Assembly (NCBI GenBank): GCA_963576725.1
Contig: OY755241.1
Span: 3,952,562-4,016,561 of the forward strand
From: Azorinus chamasolen
Lineage: Eukaryota > Mollusca > Bivalvia > Cardiida > Solecurtidae
Length of the DNA: 64,000 nucleotides
Direction: 5' to 3'
Shown here: piece after piece, positions 1 through 11,219 of the stretch
Layout: each line of letters opens with the position of its first letter
Position numbering within the stretch: position 1 is the first letter of the stretch
Translations under genes and position numbers: made by a program
The notes under the pieces: generated by a model
What the model was told of the DNA's origin: nothing
Database searches by the model: none
What the model saw: only the letters and a program-made list of their open reading frames with translations

Positions 1-174
1 TACTTGAATTTGCGCCCCAGTACACATGTCTTTATTGAATCTCACATCAAGTTTCTTATAACTCAACTATGAATGGCTATGTAGTATAAACAAATAACAT
101 GTACTTACTCGGTACTGGGATACTATGAACGTAGCCTCAAAAACAAAGATAGTGCTCGAAGTCTGTTTCTCAAA

Positions 175-292
175 GAGACGATTCTAAAGAGTGGTCACAA
201 CATAGGGTTTAATGGAGAAATAAAGAAATTATTCTTGAAAAAAATATTTTAATTTATGCATCTTAGTTAGACCTCTGTGTCATAATAAATTG
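175..292. mobile_element. FB-F foldback half-element
   Basis: Only the second half of the FB-F hairpin is present (GACGATTCTAAAGAGTGGTC, then the AATAAAGAAATTATTCTTG tail). Its mirror copy lies in the right arm near 11460-11577. Confidence 0.6.
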
Positions 293-356
293 TACTTATT
301 TGATATCCATACATTCATTTTTTCTTGCAGGAATATTCTTCGGATATATAGAATGA

Positions 357-532
357 ACCTACGTATATCAACGACTTTGAAAACAGTGTAGACACAGATC
401 GGATGCCTCCTTTAGGAGCCGTCTGATCCTGACCTGCCTCTTTGCGTATTGGACTAGTATATATAGATGCGATTCTACAGTTTCTGCAATAGCCATCTTC
501 TTTGTGATGATACATCATTATAACATATCATC
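357..532 (+). mobile_element. Degenerate TTAA-2 MITE
   Basis: A decayed hairpin of the CAGATCAGACGGCTCC type (about 372-450) is followed by the TTAA-2 tail sequence. The small ORF across it is not a gene. It is mirrored at about 11220-11395. Confidence 0.5.
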
Positions 533-963
533 TAATTAATATTCATAATATAATTATGTTTACATTAATATTCATTATATATACAGTAAAGCGGGAAATG
601 CCCACAAGTGTGCTGTAAGGCATGGCGTCTTTAGTAGAAATCTTTGGTAATTATTAGACCCTTTTTATACAGGAAGAAGACATCAAATGTTTCTCAATTA
701 AATATATATCGGTTTATATCAACAGATTTCCCGTTTTTCTTGTATTTTCACTTAATATTTTGCACAAAATCAGCTGCTCTTCACTGCTGTGTTTTGCTGC
801 CAGTTTCACCCGTGCATACGACCCTTTGTTCAGAGTGCTCAACCTGCTCAAACAGTTGTCAAAACGCATATCATATATCTATTATCAAACTAAAATCTTA
901 ATAAATTGTTTGATATACATAGACACTCGTCAAAGTCTTCATATGTAATTTTTATATCAACCC

Positions 964-1232
964 GTAGTCTGCTGCGGGAGGGTGGGTGATTACATATGCA
1001 AACAGTTTGGACCCTGATGAGTCGCCGAGTAACTCGTTATCTCATCAGGATCCAAACTGTTTGATACTCTTACCATGTTGTTGAAAAGAAATGCAAGATA
1101 TGTCATCAGTGCCAACTGAAGTCGGTGACAATCTCTACTAACAAAACTCTGATCAGCAATCCAAATGTTAATTAAAAATGATTCTTTTGACAGGTTCATC
1201 CAGAAAACATGCCCCATATTTCACAGCCACAG
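964..1232 (+). mobile_element. TTAA-4 MITE, divergent subtype
   Basis: The hairpin at 999-1063 pairs CAAACAGTTTGGACC with its complement around a CGCCGAGT apex. The left flank (CTGCTGCGGGAGGGTGGGTG) resembles the element at 59201. Mirrored at about 10277-10545. Confidence 0.7.
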
Positions 1233-1383
1233 TTCGCCCTTCTGGGACTGTAGCACTGTTAAGGGACCGCGTCAGTATAAAAGTTCATTCACACGTCTAT
1301 AAATAGTTTCGACCGATATTTGGGGGACACGTTCAATATATTGGATATATTGTATTCACACTGTTTACAAAAATCATATCATA

Positions 1384-1500
1384 GCAGGCCAAAAGTAATG
1401 CAGAAAGCTCCTATAGGAGCTTTCTGCATTACCTTTGCCTTGCATTAAGCAACCACTTGATTTCTGTATTCATTAGACGACTGGCCGCTTAGGACACATT
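1384..1500. mobile_element. TA-2 MITE, one end truncated
   Basis: The hairpin at 1384-1443 has the perfect apex GCTCCTATAGGAGC at 1407-1420. It is followed by the TA-2 flank with GGCCGCTTAGGAC. The left flank is missing. Mirrored at about 10005-10123. Confidence 0.7.
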
Positions 1501-1521
1501 TTAATGTAGCTTCATGTAGTA

Positions 1522-1745
1522 TAAAGTTTCACATAATGAATATTCATGTCAGAAATAATGACATTATGAATAATCATTATCTTAATTTTATAATGCTGAA
1601 TGAGCACGTGCATGTTTTATCATGGCAGAAAATGCAGAATCAGTTTTGTATAATGCCGCCAGCAAATACAGCAGACTCTGATCAGACAACGTTTCATGAG
1701 GCGCCTTATCTGGGTCTACTCATTTTGCAAGACGTTAACACATTA
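1522..1745 (-). mobile_element. Degenerate TTAA-2 MITE
   Basis: It reads in reverse: the AATATTCATG..AGAAATAATGAC tail, then CAGAA..GCAGAATCAG, then a mismatched hairpin (1670-1730). It abuts the next element at a TTAA (1737-1740). Mirrored at about 9760-9985. Confidence 0.6.
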
Positions 1746-1960
1746 CCCCCATAGTGACGCATTTTTGCGCCTCTTTAAAATTCACATTGTGAAACCATTG
1801 TGATAAATAGAGCATTTGCTCGATAGGAGCTCTATTTATCACGATGGTTTCAATACTACACAATTCTAAAACACTCCTTTCTTAGAGTTAATGCTCCTTT
1901 TCGGTAGATTAATTAAAAAAGGCTGGGTCTAAAAATAGCCGTCTGTATGTCTGTATGAGA
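1737..1960 (+). mobile_element. TTAA-3 MITE
   Basis: The hairpin at 1791-1851 carries GAAACCATTGTGATAAATAG on both arms. It is followed by TTAATGCTCCTTTTCGGTAG and a TCTAAAAATAGCC end. The apex is altered to GCTCGATAGGAGC. Mirrored at about 9545-9770. Confidence 0.75.
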
Positions 1961-1972
1961 CAAAGGGTCGTA

Positions 1973-2163
1973 GGGCGGCCATTTATTTACTGAACATACG
2001 AATCTTAAAAGCAGGTGGTTACTTAGTACAGGTCAAAAGTAATACAAAAAGCTTCTATAGTAACTTTCTGCATTACTTTTGACCTGCATTAAGCTACCAC
2101 CAGCATTGCAGACCTATGATAAAAGTCTGTTGGATGGCCGCTTGTAAACGACAGGTTCTACTG
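1973..2163. mobile_element. TA-2 MITE
   Basis: It begins in a GGCGGCCATTTATTTACTG flank and ends with ACAGGTTCTACTG before TA. The long imperfect hairpin (2010-2103) contains GGTCAAAAGTAAT and its complement. Mirrored at 9340-9533. Confidence 0.75.
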
Positions 2164-2322
2164 TAATTATCACTGATGATATCATTATTTCTTATATAAA
2201 TATGCATGGAGTAAAGTATGAAAGACTCTCATTCACTGGTTCACTAAACAGCTCATTGGTTGAAGGTTTGCTATTTTCATCTAAATGAAACTGGAATGAT
2301 GCTGTATGGAACACATTCAATA

Positions 2323-2480
2323 CAGTTAAACCACTCTAGACAGGAATTCTAGTAGAGAAGATTTTGGATACTATTAGACAGAGGGGCTTTCTGTATGACT
2401 TACACTCTGCATTAAGCTGACATGCACCAGTCTCCAAGACACATATTTAATTGAACGTCCGGTGTAGATGGTGTTTACTG
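2323..2480. mobile_element. TA-1 MITE
   Basis: It starts CAGTTAAACCACTCTAGAC and ends GGTGTTTACTG, with TA on both sides (2321-2322, 2481-2482). The left hairpin arm is mostly deleted. Its mirror (9023-9180) has lost one TA by mutation. Confidence 0.8.
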
Positions 2481-2613
2481 TATATCAACCCGTTATTCCA
2501 TATTAACGCCTTCGCCGCAGCTACGTGACCGGTTTCGTCTATGCGGTGATGATCAATGCATTTACAGGACAGCGTCTATGCGACGAAAGTGCACACTTGC
2601 GACGATTCGACGA

Positions 2614-3335
2614 TACCAAATACATGAACATACAATCTTGCGAGTCTGTGTTACTATGCCACCGTACGAGAGGGAGGAGAATTCATGTATCGCAATGGGG
2701 TTGCCATTCTGCTCATCTCCGTCCGTCCGCTAAAGTCAAGGGTTAGTTATGTTGTCTATGAGAGAAAGATATGGAAACAAAAAACAAAGGTGTACAATTT
2801 CGAATTCAAATGAACATATGTGTAAAGTTTAGTCACTATATGTTTGGTTGTTGAGGAGTTAATGTGGCAATAAGATCATATTATATAAGACAATACAAAC
2901 TGTATTGTGTAGAAGATCTCCAATATCATTTAGTCAATGGCTAAACATCTGTCAGAGTACAGTTTCACAACCTTGCATTTCACCAAACATTCGTGTGAAT
3001 GTTCGAGACTCTATTTCTCAAATAGTAAAGCAGTTACACACGCATGCCATTTTGAGAAGTTCGGACGAACGGACGGACAATAGGAAATCTCACCCCTATA
3101 GAGGGAAGGCCCTTAAAACGCCGCCGAAGCGAGCACAACAATCATAACCACCACCACCACCATCATCATCATCATTGGAGTTGTTATATTCTCCGTTTTG
3201 TTAAATGTATGTTGAATACTTTCAGTTAGACCTATTTATGCAACAACAATTGATAAACAGTAGTATGTGGTACTTGAAGCACGCTGACGTCAACGTTGGG
3301 TCACGGTGATGTTATTTAAAGGTCAAAGTCTAACT
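2614..3335 (+). repeat. Inner inverted repeat, left arm
   Basis: It is the near-perfect reverse complement of 5716-6437 (coordinate sum 9051). It begins within about 10 bp of the end of the giant-repeat arm. It contains GGACGGACGGAC-type motifs and a CCA/TCA microsatellite at 3148-3177. An 80-aa ORF is kept in both arms, but this reflects DNA identity and is not good evidence for a protein. Confidence 0.9.
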
Positions 3336-3440
3336 ACAAAATTCTAAAATTGTCCTTTTCTTTAGTTAATGCTCCTTTTCGGTAGATGTATTCCAACAGA
3401 TTGTATCTAAAAATATCCTATGAGGTAATGGGTTAAAGTG
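3336..3440 (+). mobile_element. TTAA-3 MITE, right half only
   Basis: It holds AAATTCTAAAATTGTCC, TTAATGCTCCTTTTCGGTAG and GAGGTAATGGGTTAA. It begins exactly where the inner inverted repeat stops matching. Confidence 0.7.
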
Positions 3441-3459
3441 ACCAGCATAAAGAAAGGAA

Positions 3460-3690
3460 TTTATACCATTTCCATGATGAATATCCATGTAAGAGTATAA
3501 ATGGCTTTACAAATGAGTCTTAGCGTAATTTTGTAAGAGTATAAATGGCGTTACAAATGAGTCTTAGCGTAATTTTAAAACGGTGTATGTACACATGAGC
3601 CAGATCTATTATAATGTCATGAGCCGTCTGATCTGCATGTACTCGGTTTGCAAACGCGTTAAAAGGCATTTGTATGAAGGAAAGGTTTAA
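3460..3690 (-). mobile_element. Degenerate TTAA-type MITE with 44-bp tandem duplication
   Basis: It ends with GAAGGAAAGGTTTAA and contains CCGTCTGATCTGC plus GTTTGCAAACGCG. A 44-bp unit starting GTAAGAGTATAAATGGC occurs twice (3489 and 3533). Confidence 0.55.
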
Positions 3691-3767
3691 TACAATTTAC
3701 TGCATACCACAGTAGGAGCTCTCATCCGTCTGTGTTTTAGATTTAAAGCACCAGTGTTTATTAACTA

Positions 3768-4028
3768 CAGTTGTACTTCAAGGGACTATACAAATTACTT
3801 CGAGATAACAGAAGTTAGAGTTCCAATTTTTATCTCAGGTTCACAGCTTAATGCCTGTCCAGTAGGAGCTTTCAATATTGTTTGAGATCTGCATTAAGCT
3901 GTCACGTGTGATATGCATAGTAACACATAGTGAGCAATGCTCTATTGTGACTTGTGGGAGGACCAAACGTTTACCTCGAGTTATCCGTAGTTCGAGTTAT
4001 CCGAGTTCGAGATTTCGATGTTGCACTG
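3768..4028. mobile_element. TA-4 pogo-like MITE
   Basis: It starts CAGTTGTACTTCAAGGG and ends TTCGATGTTGCACTG, with TA on both sides. The centre has the decayed hairpin CAGCTTAATGCC / GCATTAAGCTGTCACG. Confidence 0.7.
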
Positions 4029-4030
4029 TA

Positions 4031-4258
4031 ATCCTTTATCTAACGAAGCCACTTTTTGACGCGTTTGCAAGGTAGAAACATCCCGTAGGAGACATATGGT
4101 CAGGGTCTGCTCTGTTTGCTTTCGGTATTACGTATATCTTATTCTACGATTTATGCATTGGTCAAACAAATCATGTACTCATATGCCATTATAAAAAAAC
4201 AGCTAATAAATATTCATAATGTCATTATTTCCTACATGAATATTCATCTGGTAAAGGG
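4031..4258 (+). mobile_element. Degenerate TTAA-2 MITE
   Basis: GACGCGTTTGCAAGG, GGTCAGGGTCTGCTCTGTTTG and the tail AATATTCATAATGTCATTA..TTCATCTGGTAAAGGG are present. The left hairpin arm is eroded. Confidence 0.6.
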
Positions 4259-4423
4259 TGTGGTTGCTTTTGAGATCGTCGAACGGTAATTTCATATCAA
4301 ATTTCATCAGTTTCATCAGATCATTATGATAATATTATTAAGATATACATTTTGTAATTTGATATATATTGTACAAGAGACTTCAGCTTCGCTTCCCTGG
4401 TTTATACATTGCACCGTAACCCC

Positions 4424-4673
4424 TTAATCCTTTCCTTCATGTAAACGTGTTTTCACGCATTTGCAAACAAAGTAGACCCAGATCAGACGGCTCCTATAGG
4501 AGCCGTCTGATCTGGGTCTGCTCTGTTTGCTTATGGAATTTGAAAGATATGTTTCTTTAGTATCTAAAATGGGTACAATGTTCCACCTTCGATATTTCAT
4601 TATAACTATTTTGTCTATAAACATTCAGTAGATATTGCAATTTGAAATAAACATAGAACAGGGAAATGGTTAA
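4424..4673 (+). mobile_element. TTAA-1 MITE, nearly intact
   Basis: Flanked by TTAA. The left end CCTTTCCTTCATGTAAACG is followed by paired ACGTG/ACGC motifs, a long hairpin (4462-4535) with apex GCTCCTATAGGAGC, and the right end CATAGAACAGGGAAATGG. Confidence 0.88.
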
Positions 4674-4893
4674 TTTTATTTCATGGATATTCGTGTAAGA
4701 AATAATGATATTATGAATATTAATAGGTTTAAGATTTTATAATGACACATGGGCACAGGAAGCTTTTATTTTGGCCATAACAGAAACTGTAGAATCATAT
4801 CGATATTATTTCATAAGCAAACAGAGCAGACCCTGATCAGACAGTCCCTATATGAGCCGTCAGATCTGGGTCTACTCTGTTTGCAAAGGTGTA
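4674..4893 (-). mobile_element. TTAA-2 MITE
   Basis: Reverse orientation: TTCATGGATATTCGTG tail, CAGAAACTGTAGAATC, then the hairpin 4817-4884 with a T-T mismatch at CCCTGATCAG/AGATCTGGG. Confidence 0.7.
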
Positions 4894-5255
4894 TATGATT
4901 ATTTTTATAATGATAAATGAACAAAATTAATTTTGTCCATGACAGAACCTGTAAAATCAACTCTATATAATTCCATAACTGAATGTCATTTACTTGAAGT
5001 TTAGAAACAGATCAGAGGTATCTGGTCAGTGTCAGCTTTCTTTGTAATCCTGAATCTGTCAGCATGTTTTTCCTTCCTTTGCTCATTTTAAACAGGGACG
5101 ATCCAGATCAGACAGCTAATAATGTCTGATCAGTGTCTGCTCTGTTTGCCTATAGAATAATTTAGATATGATTCTAATGTTTCTGTCAGAGTCAAAAGGT
5201 TACTTTTTAATGTAATCTTAAAATAATTCGGTTTATGAATATTCCTCAAGTTATA
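4893..5255. mobile_element. Two decayed TTAA-2 MITE relics
   Basis: A reverse relic (about 4893-5045: CATGACAGAACCTGT, ACAGATCAGAGG) is followed by a forward relic (about 5068-5255: CCAGATCAGACAGCTAATAA, TCAGTGTCTGCTCTGTTTGC). The hairpin tips are damaged. Confidence 0.45.
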
Positions 5256-5263
5256 AATTTTTA

Positions 5264-5655
5264 ACCCTTTGCTCCTGAATATTTACCAAGAAATAATTAA
5301 TATATAAATATTGATTGACTGTTTTTTTTTATAATGGCATTCTGAAAATATGAATGTTTGGCCATGGTAGAAACTATAGAATCAGAACTACAGTAAAACC
5401 TCTCTTAACCGGAATTCTAGTAGACAAGATTTCAGATATTTTAGGCAGGTGACTGCTTAATGCAGGGTGAAAGTCATGCAGAAAGCTCCTCTATGAGCTT
5501 TCTGCATGACTTCCACCCTGCATTAAGCTGTCACCTGTCCCCAAGACCGATATTTATACTAAATTTAACTTCCGGTTAAGAGAGGTTTTACTGTATATTA
5601 TTTCATAAGCAAACAGAGCAGACCCTGGTCAGACGGCTAAATATGTCGAAAACGG
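5264..5655 (-). mobile_element. TTAA-2 MITE split by a TA-1 insertion
   Basis: The halves (CCCTTTGCTCCTGAATATTT..AGAATCAGAAC and TATTATTTCATAAGCAAACA) rejoin cleanly when 5391-5593 plus one TA is removed. The far end is lost where the inner inverted repeat begins. Confidence 0.75.
5391..5593. mobile_element. TA-1 MITE, full length
   Basis: 203 bp. It starts CAGTAAAACCTCTCTTAACC and ends AAGAGAGGTTTTACTG, with TA duplicated at 5389-5390 and 5594-5595. The near-perfect hairpin runs 5450-5538. It is nested inside a TTAA-2 element, so it is the younger insertion. Confidence 0.92.
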
Positions 5656-5715
5656 CTGTACGTTGGGTACTTAGCATTCCCACAAGTGGTCATTACGTCG
5701 AGAAAGTTAACTGGA

Positions 5716-6437
5716 TACTAGACTTTGACCTTTAAATAACATCACCGTGACCCAACGTTGACGTCAGCGTGCTTCAAGTACCACATACTACTGTTTATCA
5801 ATTGTTGTTGCATAAATAGGTCTAACTGAAAGTATTCAACATACATTTAACAAAACGGAGAATATAACAACTCCAATGATGATGATGATGATGGTGGTGG
5901 TGGTTATGATTGTTGTGCTCGCTTCGGCGGCGTTTTAAGGGCCTTCCCTCTATAGGGGTGAGATTTCCTATTGTCCGTCCGTTCGTCCGAACTTCTCAAA
6001 ATGGCATGCGTGTGTAACTGCTTTACTAATTGAGAAATAGAGTCTCGAACATTCACACGAATGTTTGGTGAAATGCAAGGTTGTGAAACTGTACTCTGAC
6101 AGATGTTTAGCCATTGACTAAATGATATTGGAGATCTTCTACACAATACAGTTTGTATTGTCTTATATAATATGATCTTATTGCCACATTAACTCCTCAA
6201 CAACCAAACATATAGTGACTAAACTTTACACATATGTTCTTTGAATTCGAAATTGTACACCTTTGTTTTTTGTTTCCATATCTTTCTATTATAGACAACA
6301 TAACTAACCCTTGACTTTAGCGGACGGACGGACGGAGATGAGCAGAATGGCAACCCGATTGCGATACATGAATTCTCCTGCCTCTCGTACGATGGCATAG
6401 TAACACAGACTCGCAAGATTGTATGTTCATGTATTTG
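5716..6437 (-). repeat. Inner inverted repeat, right arm
   Basis: Reverse complement of 2614-3335 with only scattered differences, such as one extra GGAC unit near 6325 and GAGAGAAAG versus TAATAGAAAG. It ends at GTATTTGG, just before the truncated LINE. Confidence 0.9.
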
Positions 6438-6444
6438 GAATTCT

Positions 6445-7200
6445 GTGTTGAGCCATTCTGTGACTTATTCTCTGATGCACATTGCCCATTTGATATATGG
6501 AGAACTGGGAGTAACACCATTATATATTGATATAAATAACAAGACGATCGCATACTGGACAAGATTAATTGAAAATATAGAAAGTGAAACAATTACTACT
6601 AAACTTGCATCTAAAATGTACTTGATAGCACACGAAATGTATAGTAAAAAGAAATTAAAATCACAATGGTTTGACAATCTAAAAACAGTAATCTGCAACG
6701 CTGGTTATTCTGGGATTTGGTACAGCCAGAGCTTCATAAATTCTAAATGGCTAATTAAATCATCTTACCGAAAATTGAAAGATATATTCATTCAACAATG
6801 GCAATCTGATCTAGGAAGATCATCTGATACAAATATATACAAACACATCAGAAGCATATTCCAACAAGGTAGTTATATAAATATCTTAACAACATATTAT
6901 TGTAAAAGACTTTTAGCCTTTTTGACGAGAAATCATAATTTACCAATAGAAATTGGGAGATGGCAAAATATACCAGCAAACGAGCGTAAATGCCCAAACT
7001 GTAGAGATGTTGGTGACGAATATCACTACCTTCTTGTCTGTCCTTTATTCTCACAAGAACGTAGAAAATTCATCGACAGTCAAGCATATAACGGTCCGAA
7101 TATGGTAAAGTTCATTAAATTATTCCATACAGAAGACAGGATACAACTTGAGATGCTGAGCATGTTTTGTGATAAGATCATGAAATATTTTAGACGTTAG
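6445..7200 (+). pseudogene. LINE reverse transcriptase, C-terminal fragment
   Basis: A 251-codon open frame with no ATG at its head (first ATG 6475). It codes for the end of a non-LTR retrotransposon ORF2. The visible hallmark is the terminal zinc knuckle C-x2-C-x7-H-x4-C in KCPNCRDVGDEYHYLLVC, near residues 187-203, after a basic helical stretch and before the stop. Endonuclease and RT palm domains are absent, so this is a 5'-truncated copy. It is not closely similar to the LINE at 34435-39877. It sits between the inner inverted repeat and the right arm of the giant repeat. The reading frame is still intact, so the insertion is fairly young. Confidence 0.75.
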
Positions 7201-7963
7201 TTTATTAACATCTCTCGATAAAAAGAAATTTATACTTCTTAGATATATAATAAATCTTATAAGGAGCAGCAAGACATACTTTTGTAAACGACTTATACAT
7301 ACCGATACTGTAGCAAAAATTATGGCGTATATATGTTATTAGCCCAAACTGTGCAGATCAAGATCGAGCATCACATCCGGCATGCTGTCGGGACTGCGTC
7401 GGCACTGTTTGCAAGCGCTAACACACGCAGGCATTATCCGATTCTGTATTATTGTAAGAAATTTCCGTTCTGGACAGGTGTAAGACCACGCTGTTTCGGA
7501 TCTGACTGGGACACTTGTGGTCCGAATACACAGTACATATTGTTAATTATTGTATATGATGTGCGTGTATACTGTAACACTGTATACATGTACATATATA
7601 TGTAAATAGACAGCTGCGGAATAAGGGCTATGTAAATTATGTACATATATGTATTAATGTTCTTGTAGAAAACTGTAAATAATATGTACCTGTCCTCATC
7701 GCCTATTTTCTTCTCCCTGTTGCAAGTACGAAACAGGAAGTATCACTCCTGTCAGACTCACTTATTATCTCCCCTGTTCTACTGTACACCCGCATCAAGT
7801 TTTATGTTAGCCGTTGTCTTTGCTAGTTTTATGGAGGAAAACACCAAGCTGTTGTAAACAGCGAATTGACAGCGCAGTATATTACCTCCGACCGATATAT
7901 ATAAATGACATCACTGCCCTCTGTCAGTCAGTATTGCATTGTACTCTACCCCCTCCGCACCTA

Positions 7964-7994
<31 letters not shown>

Positions 7995-8897
7995 GTACTT
8001 GTGAATCCGCTCCATACTTCGTTTCGTTGGAGCGGGTTAAACGAGTGAGTGTGAAATAGATCCTTATAATCTATTGGTATTAGCTCTCATATATATATAT
8101 ATAGTACTTGTGATTCCGCTCCATATTTCGTTTCGTTGGAGCGGGGAATACGGGAATACGAGTGCAAGTAAAATATATTCTTGTTATCAATTAACCAAGC
8201 TGTATGTACTGTTAAAGGTATTATGTATTGGTAACTCACAAATGCATTGTAATCACTCTAAATTTGAAACTTTCGACCGGATAAAGACACAGAAGATTAA
8301 ATCTTTAGTACTTGACATTGCAATTGAATTACAATTACTATAAATGCCGTCTGAGTTGGATATATCGGGTTATTAGCTAATCAAATACCAGAATTGGATC
8401 CAACCGGACTTCCCCTGTTGATGAGACGAACAATAGATACATAGTCTGACATTTCCTATGTATTTACTCGGTTTATTTATTTACTAATATATCTGTTCAT
8501 GTGTTTGTCTTACTACGAACGTATTAACGTCTTTAATATGCGGTACGTACAATTATTGTTTAGAATATTAATACGTGACGCAAACTTATTATTTAGAAAC
8601 AGTTTGGATTCGATTTGATGTTAATAAACTTTACATCTACCAAGGACACAAGCTGTTTGACACTCATATACTTCCTAACTGAAACGATGTGGTTATCTAT
8701 GAAAACAGTCGGATTCTCACACGACCTGGCATTAAACACATGCATGCATACCGTATATTCGAAGAAATTAATATCAACTCATATTTGATTAGCCGTTTCT
8801 CCATTTGTCATTGTGAATTGTTTATGTTATTATATTTATGCTGATGGCGCCTGCTCACTGCAGGACTTGTGCTTATTCGAAATAAATAAACTGATTC
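7201..8897. other. Probable LINE 3' region; no gene seen
   Basis: No coding exon is supported. It holds a CT run (7967-7994) and two related 109-bp-spaced segments (7995 and 8104) that each contain the short hairpin GCTCCATA..TTGGAGCG. An A-rich stretch AAATAAATAAA (8881-8891) just before the giant-repeat arm could be the tail of the LINE insertion. A faint TTAA-4 relic lies at 8598-8665. Confidence 0.45.
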
Positions 8898-9022
8898 GTC
8901 GCAAGTGTGTGCACTTTCGTCGCATAGACGCTGTCCTGTAAATGCATTGATCATCACCGCATAGACGAAACCGGTCACGTAGCTGCGGCGAAGGCGTTAA
9001 TATGGAATAACGGGTTGATATA

Positions 9023-9180
9023 CAGTAAACACCATCTACACCGGACGTTCAATTAAATATGTGTCTTGGAGACTGGTGCATGTCAGCTTAATGCAGAGTG
9101 TAAGTCATACAGAAAGCCCCTCTGCCTAATAGTATCTAAAATCTTCTCTACTAGAATTCCTGTCTAGAGTGGTTTAACTG
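9023..9180. mobile_element. TA-1 MITE (mirror copy)
   Basis: Begins CAGTAAACACCATCTACAC and ends GTGGTTTAACTG. It is the arm counterpart of 2323-2480. The right-hand TA has become CA. Confidence 0.8.
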
Positions 9181-9339
9181 CATTGAATGTGTTCCATGCA
9201 GCATCATTCCAGTTTCACTTAGATGAAAATAGCAAACCTTCAACCAATGAGCTGTTTAGTGAACCATTGAATGAGAGTCTTTCATACTTTACTCCATGCA
9301 TATTTATATAAGAAATAATGATATCATCAGTGATAATTA

Positions 9340-9533
9340 CAGTAGAATCTGTCGTTTACAAGCGGCCATCCAACAGACTTTTATCATAGGTCTGCAATGC
9401 TGGTGGTGGCTTAATGCAGGTCAAAAGTAATGCAGAAAGTTACTATAGAAGCTTTTTGTATTACTTTTGACCTGTACTAAGTAACCACCTGCTTTTAAGA
9501 TTCGTATGTTCAGTAAATAAATGGCCGCCCTAC
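9340..9533. mobile_element. TA-2 MITE (mirror copy)
   Basis: Begins CAGTAGAATCTGTCG and carries the hairpin with AAAAGTAATGCAGAAAG. Counterpart of 1973-2163. Confidence 0.78.
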
Positions 9534-9544
9534 GACCCTTTGTC

Positions 9545-9770
9545 TCATACAGACATACAGACGGCTATTTTTAGACCCAGCCTTTTTTTTTGAATTAATC
9601 TACCGAAAAGGAGCATTAACTCTAAGAAAGGAGTGTTTAAGAATTGTGTAGTATTGAAACCATCGTGATAAATAGAGCTCCTATGTAGCAAATGCTCTAT
9701 TTATCACAATGGTTTCACAATGTGAATTTTAAAGAGGCGCAAAAATGCGTCACTATGGGGGTAATGTGTT
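9545..9770 (-). mobile_element. TTAA-3 MITE (mirror copy)
   Basis: The hairpin 9656-9716 has GAAACCATCGTGATAAATAG. The apex is GCTCCTATGTAGC, a different decay from the left-arm copy. Confidence 0.75.
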
Positions 9771-9985
9771 AACGTCTTGCAAAATGAGTAGACCCAGATA
9801 AGGCGCCTCATGAAACGTTGTCTGATCAGAGTCTGCTCTGTTTGCTGGCGGCATTATACAAAACTGATTCTGCATTTTCTGCCACGATAAAACATGCACG
9901 TGCTCATTCAGCATTATAAAATTAAGATAATGATTATTCATAATGTCATTATTTCTGACATGAATATTCATTATGTGAAACTTTA
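9760..9985 (+). mobile_element. Degenerate TTAA-2 MITE (mirror copy)
   Basis: Mirror of 1522-1745. The hairpin GTAGACCCAGAT / ATCAGAGTCTGCTCTG is more regular here than in the left arm. Confidence 0.6.
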
Positions 9986-10004
9986 TACTACATGTAGCTA
10001 CAGT

Positions 10005-10123
10005 AGAATTTGTCCTAAGCGGCCAGTCGTATAATGAATACAGAAATCAAGTGGTTGCTTAATGCAAGGCAAAGGTAATGCAGAAAGTTCCTATAGGAGC
10101 TTTCTGCATTACTTTTGGCCTGC
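10005..10123. mobile_element. TA-2 MITE (mirror copy)
   Basis: Begins CAGTAGAATTTGTCC. The hairpin ends in GTTCCTATAGGAGC and then TTGGCCTGC. The rest of the element is missing, as in the left arm. Confidence 0.7.
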
Positions 10124-10276
10124 TATGATATGATTTTTGTAAACAGTGTGAATACAATATATCCAATATATTGAACGTGTCCCCCAAATCTCGGTCGAAA
10201 CTATTTATAGACGTGTGAATGAACTTTTATACTGACGCGTTCCCTTAACAGGGCTACAGTCCCAGAAGGGCGAACT

Positions 10277-10545
10277 GTGGCTGTGAAATATGGGCATGTT
10301 TTCTGGACGAACCTGTCAAAAGAATCATTTTTAATTAACATTTGGATTGCTGATCAGAGTTTTGTTAGTAGAGATTGTCACCGACTTCAGTTGGCACTGA
10401 TGACATATCTTGCATTTCTTTTCAACAACATGGCAAGAGTATCAAACAGTTTGGATCCTGATGAGATAACGAGTTACTCGGCGACTCATCAGGGTCCAAA
10501 CTGTTTGCATATGTAATCACCCACCCTCCCGCAGCAGGCTACGGG
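10277..10545 (-). mobile_element. TTAA-4 MITE (mirror copy)
   Basis: Hairpin 10443-10507 (CAAACAGTTTGGATCCTGAT .. AACTGTTTG). Counterpart of 964-1232. Confidence 0.7.
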
Positions 10546-10970
10546 TTGATATAAAAATTACATATGAAGACTTTGACGAGTGTCTATGTATATCAAACAA
10601 TTTATTAAGATTTTAGTTTGATAATAGATATATGATATGTGTTTTGACAACTGTTTGAGCAGGTTGAGCACTCTGAACAAAGGGCCGTATGCACGGGTGA
10701 AACTGGCAGCAAAACACAGCAGTGAAGAGCAGCTGATTTTGTGCAAAATATTAAGTGAAAATACAAGAAAAACGGGAAATCTGTTGATATAAACCGATAT
10801 ATATTTAATTGAGAAACATTTGATGTCTTCTTCCTGTATAAAAAGGGTCTAATAATTACCAAAGATTTCTACTAAAGATGCCATGCCTTACAGCACACTT
10901 GTGGGCATATCCCGCTTTACTGTATATATAATGAATATTAATGTAAAAATAATTATATTATGAATATTAA

Positions 10971-11211
10971 CCCTTTCCCTCATATAAACGTGTTTTCACG
11001 CATTTGCAAACAGAGAAGACCCAGATCAGACGGCTCCTAGAGGAGCCGTCTGATCAGGGTCTGCTCTGTTTGCTATTGGAATTTGATAGATCTATTTCTT
11101 AACTTCCTAAAATTGCTACAATATTTCACCTTCCATATTTCATTATAACTATTTTCCCATGAATATTCAGTAGGTATTAAAATTTGTAATAAACATAGAA
11201 CTGGGAAAGGG
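10971..11211 (+). mobile_element. TTAA-1 MITE with proven empty site
   Basis: The 241-bp body runs from CCCTTTCCCTCATATAAACG to GAACTGGGAAAGGG. It is flanked by duplicated TTAA (10967-10970, 11212-11215) and has a hairpin with apex GCTCCTAGAGGAGC. The left arm of the giant repeat shows the uninterrupted site (ATTAATTAG near 535), and the arm coordinates shift by exactly 245 bp here (241 plus one TTAA). Confidence 0.96.
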
Positions 11212-11219
11212 TTAATTAG

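Larger units (their letters stand above)
1..2606 (+). repeat. Left arm of giant inverted repeat
   Basis: This arm reads as the reverse complement of 8898-11751. Paired positions sum to 11751 near the outer end and to 11506-11507 inside; the shift comes from one MITE present only in the right arm. The two arms carry the same MITE relics in mirror order, so they were copied after those insertions. The arm reaches base 1 and may continue outside the window. Bases 534-960 hold no gene. Confidence 0.93.

Noticed and set aside
2905..3147. 80-aa ORF conserved in both inner inverted-repeat arms
   Set aside because: The arms are nearly identical DNA, so conservation is not evidence for coding; no domain is seen.
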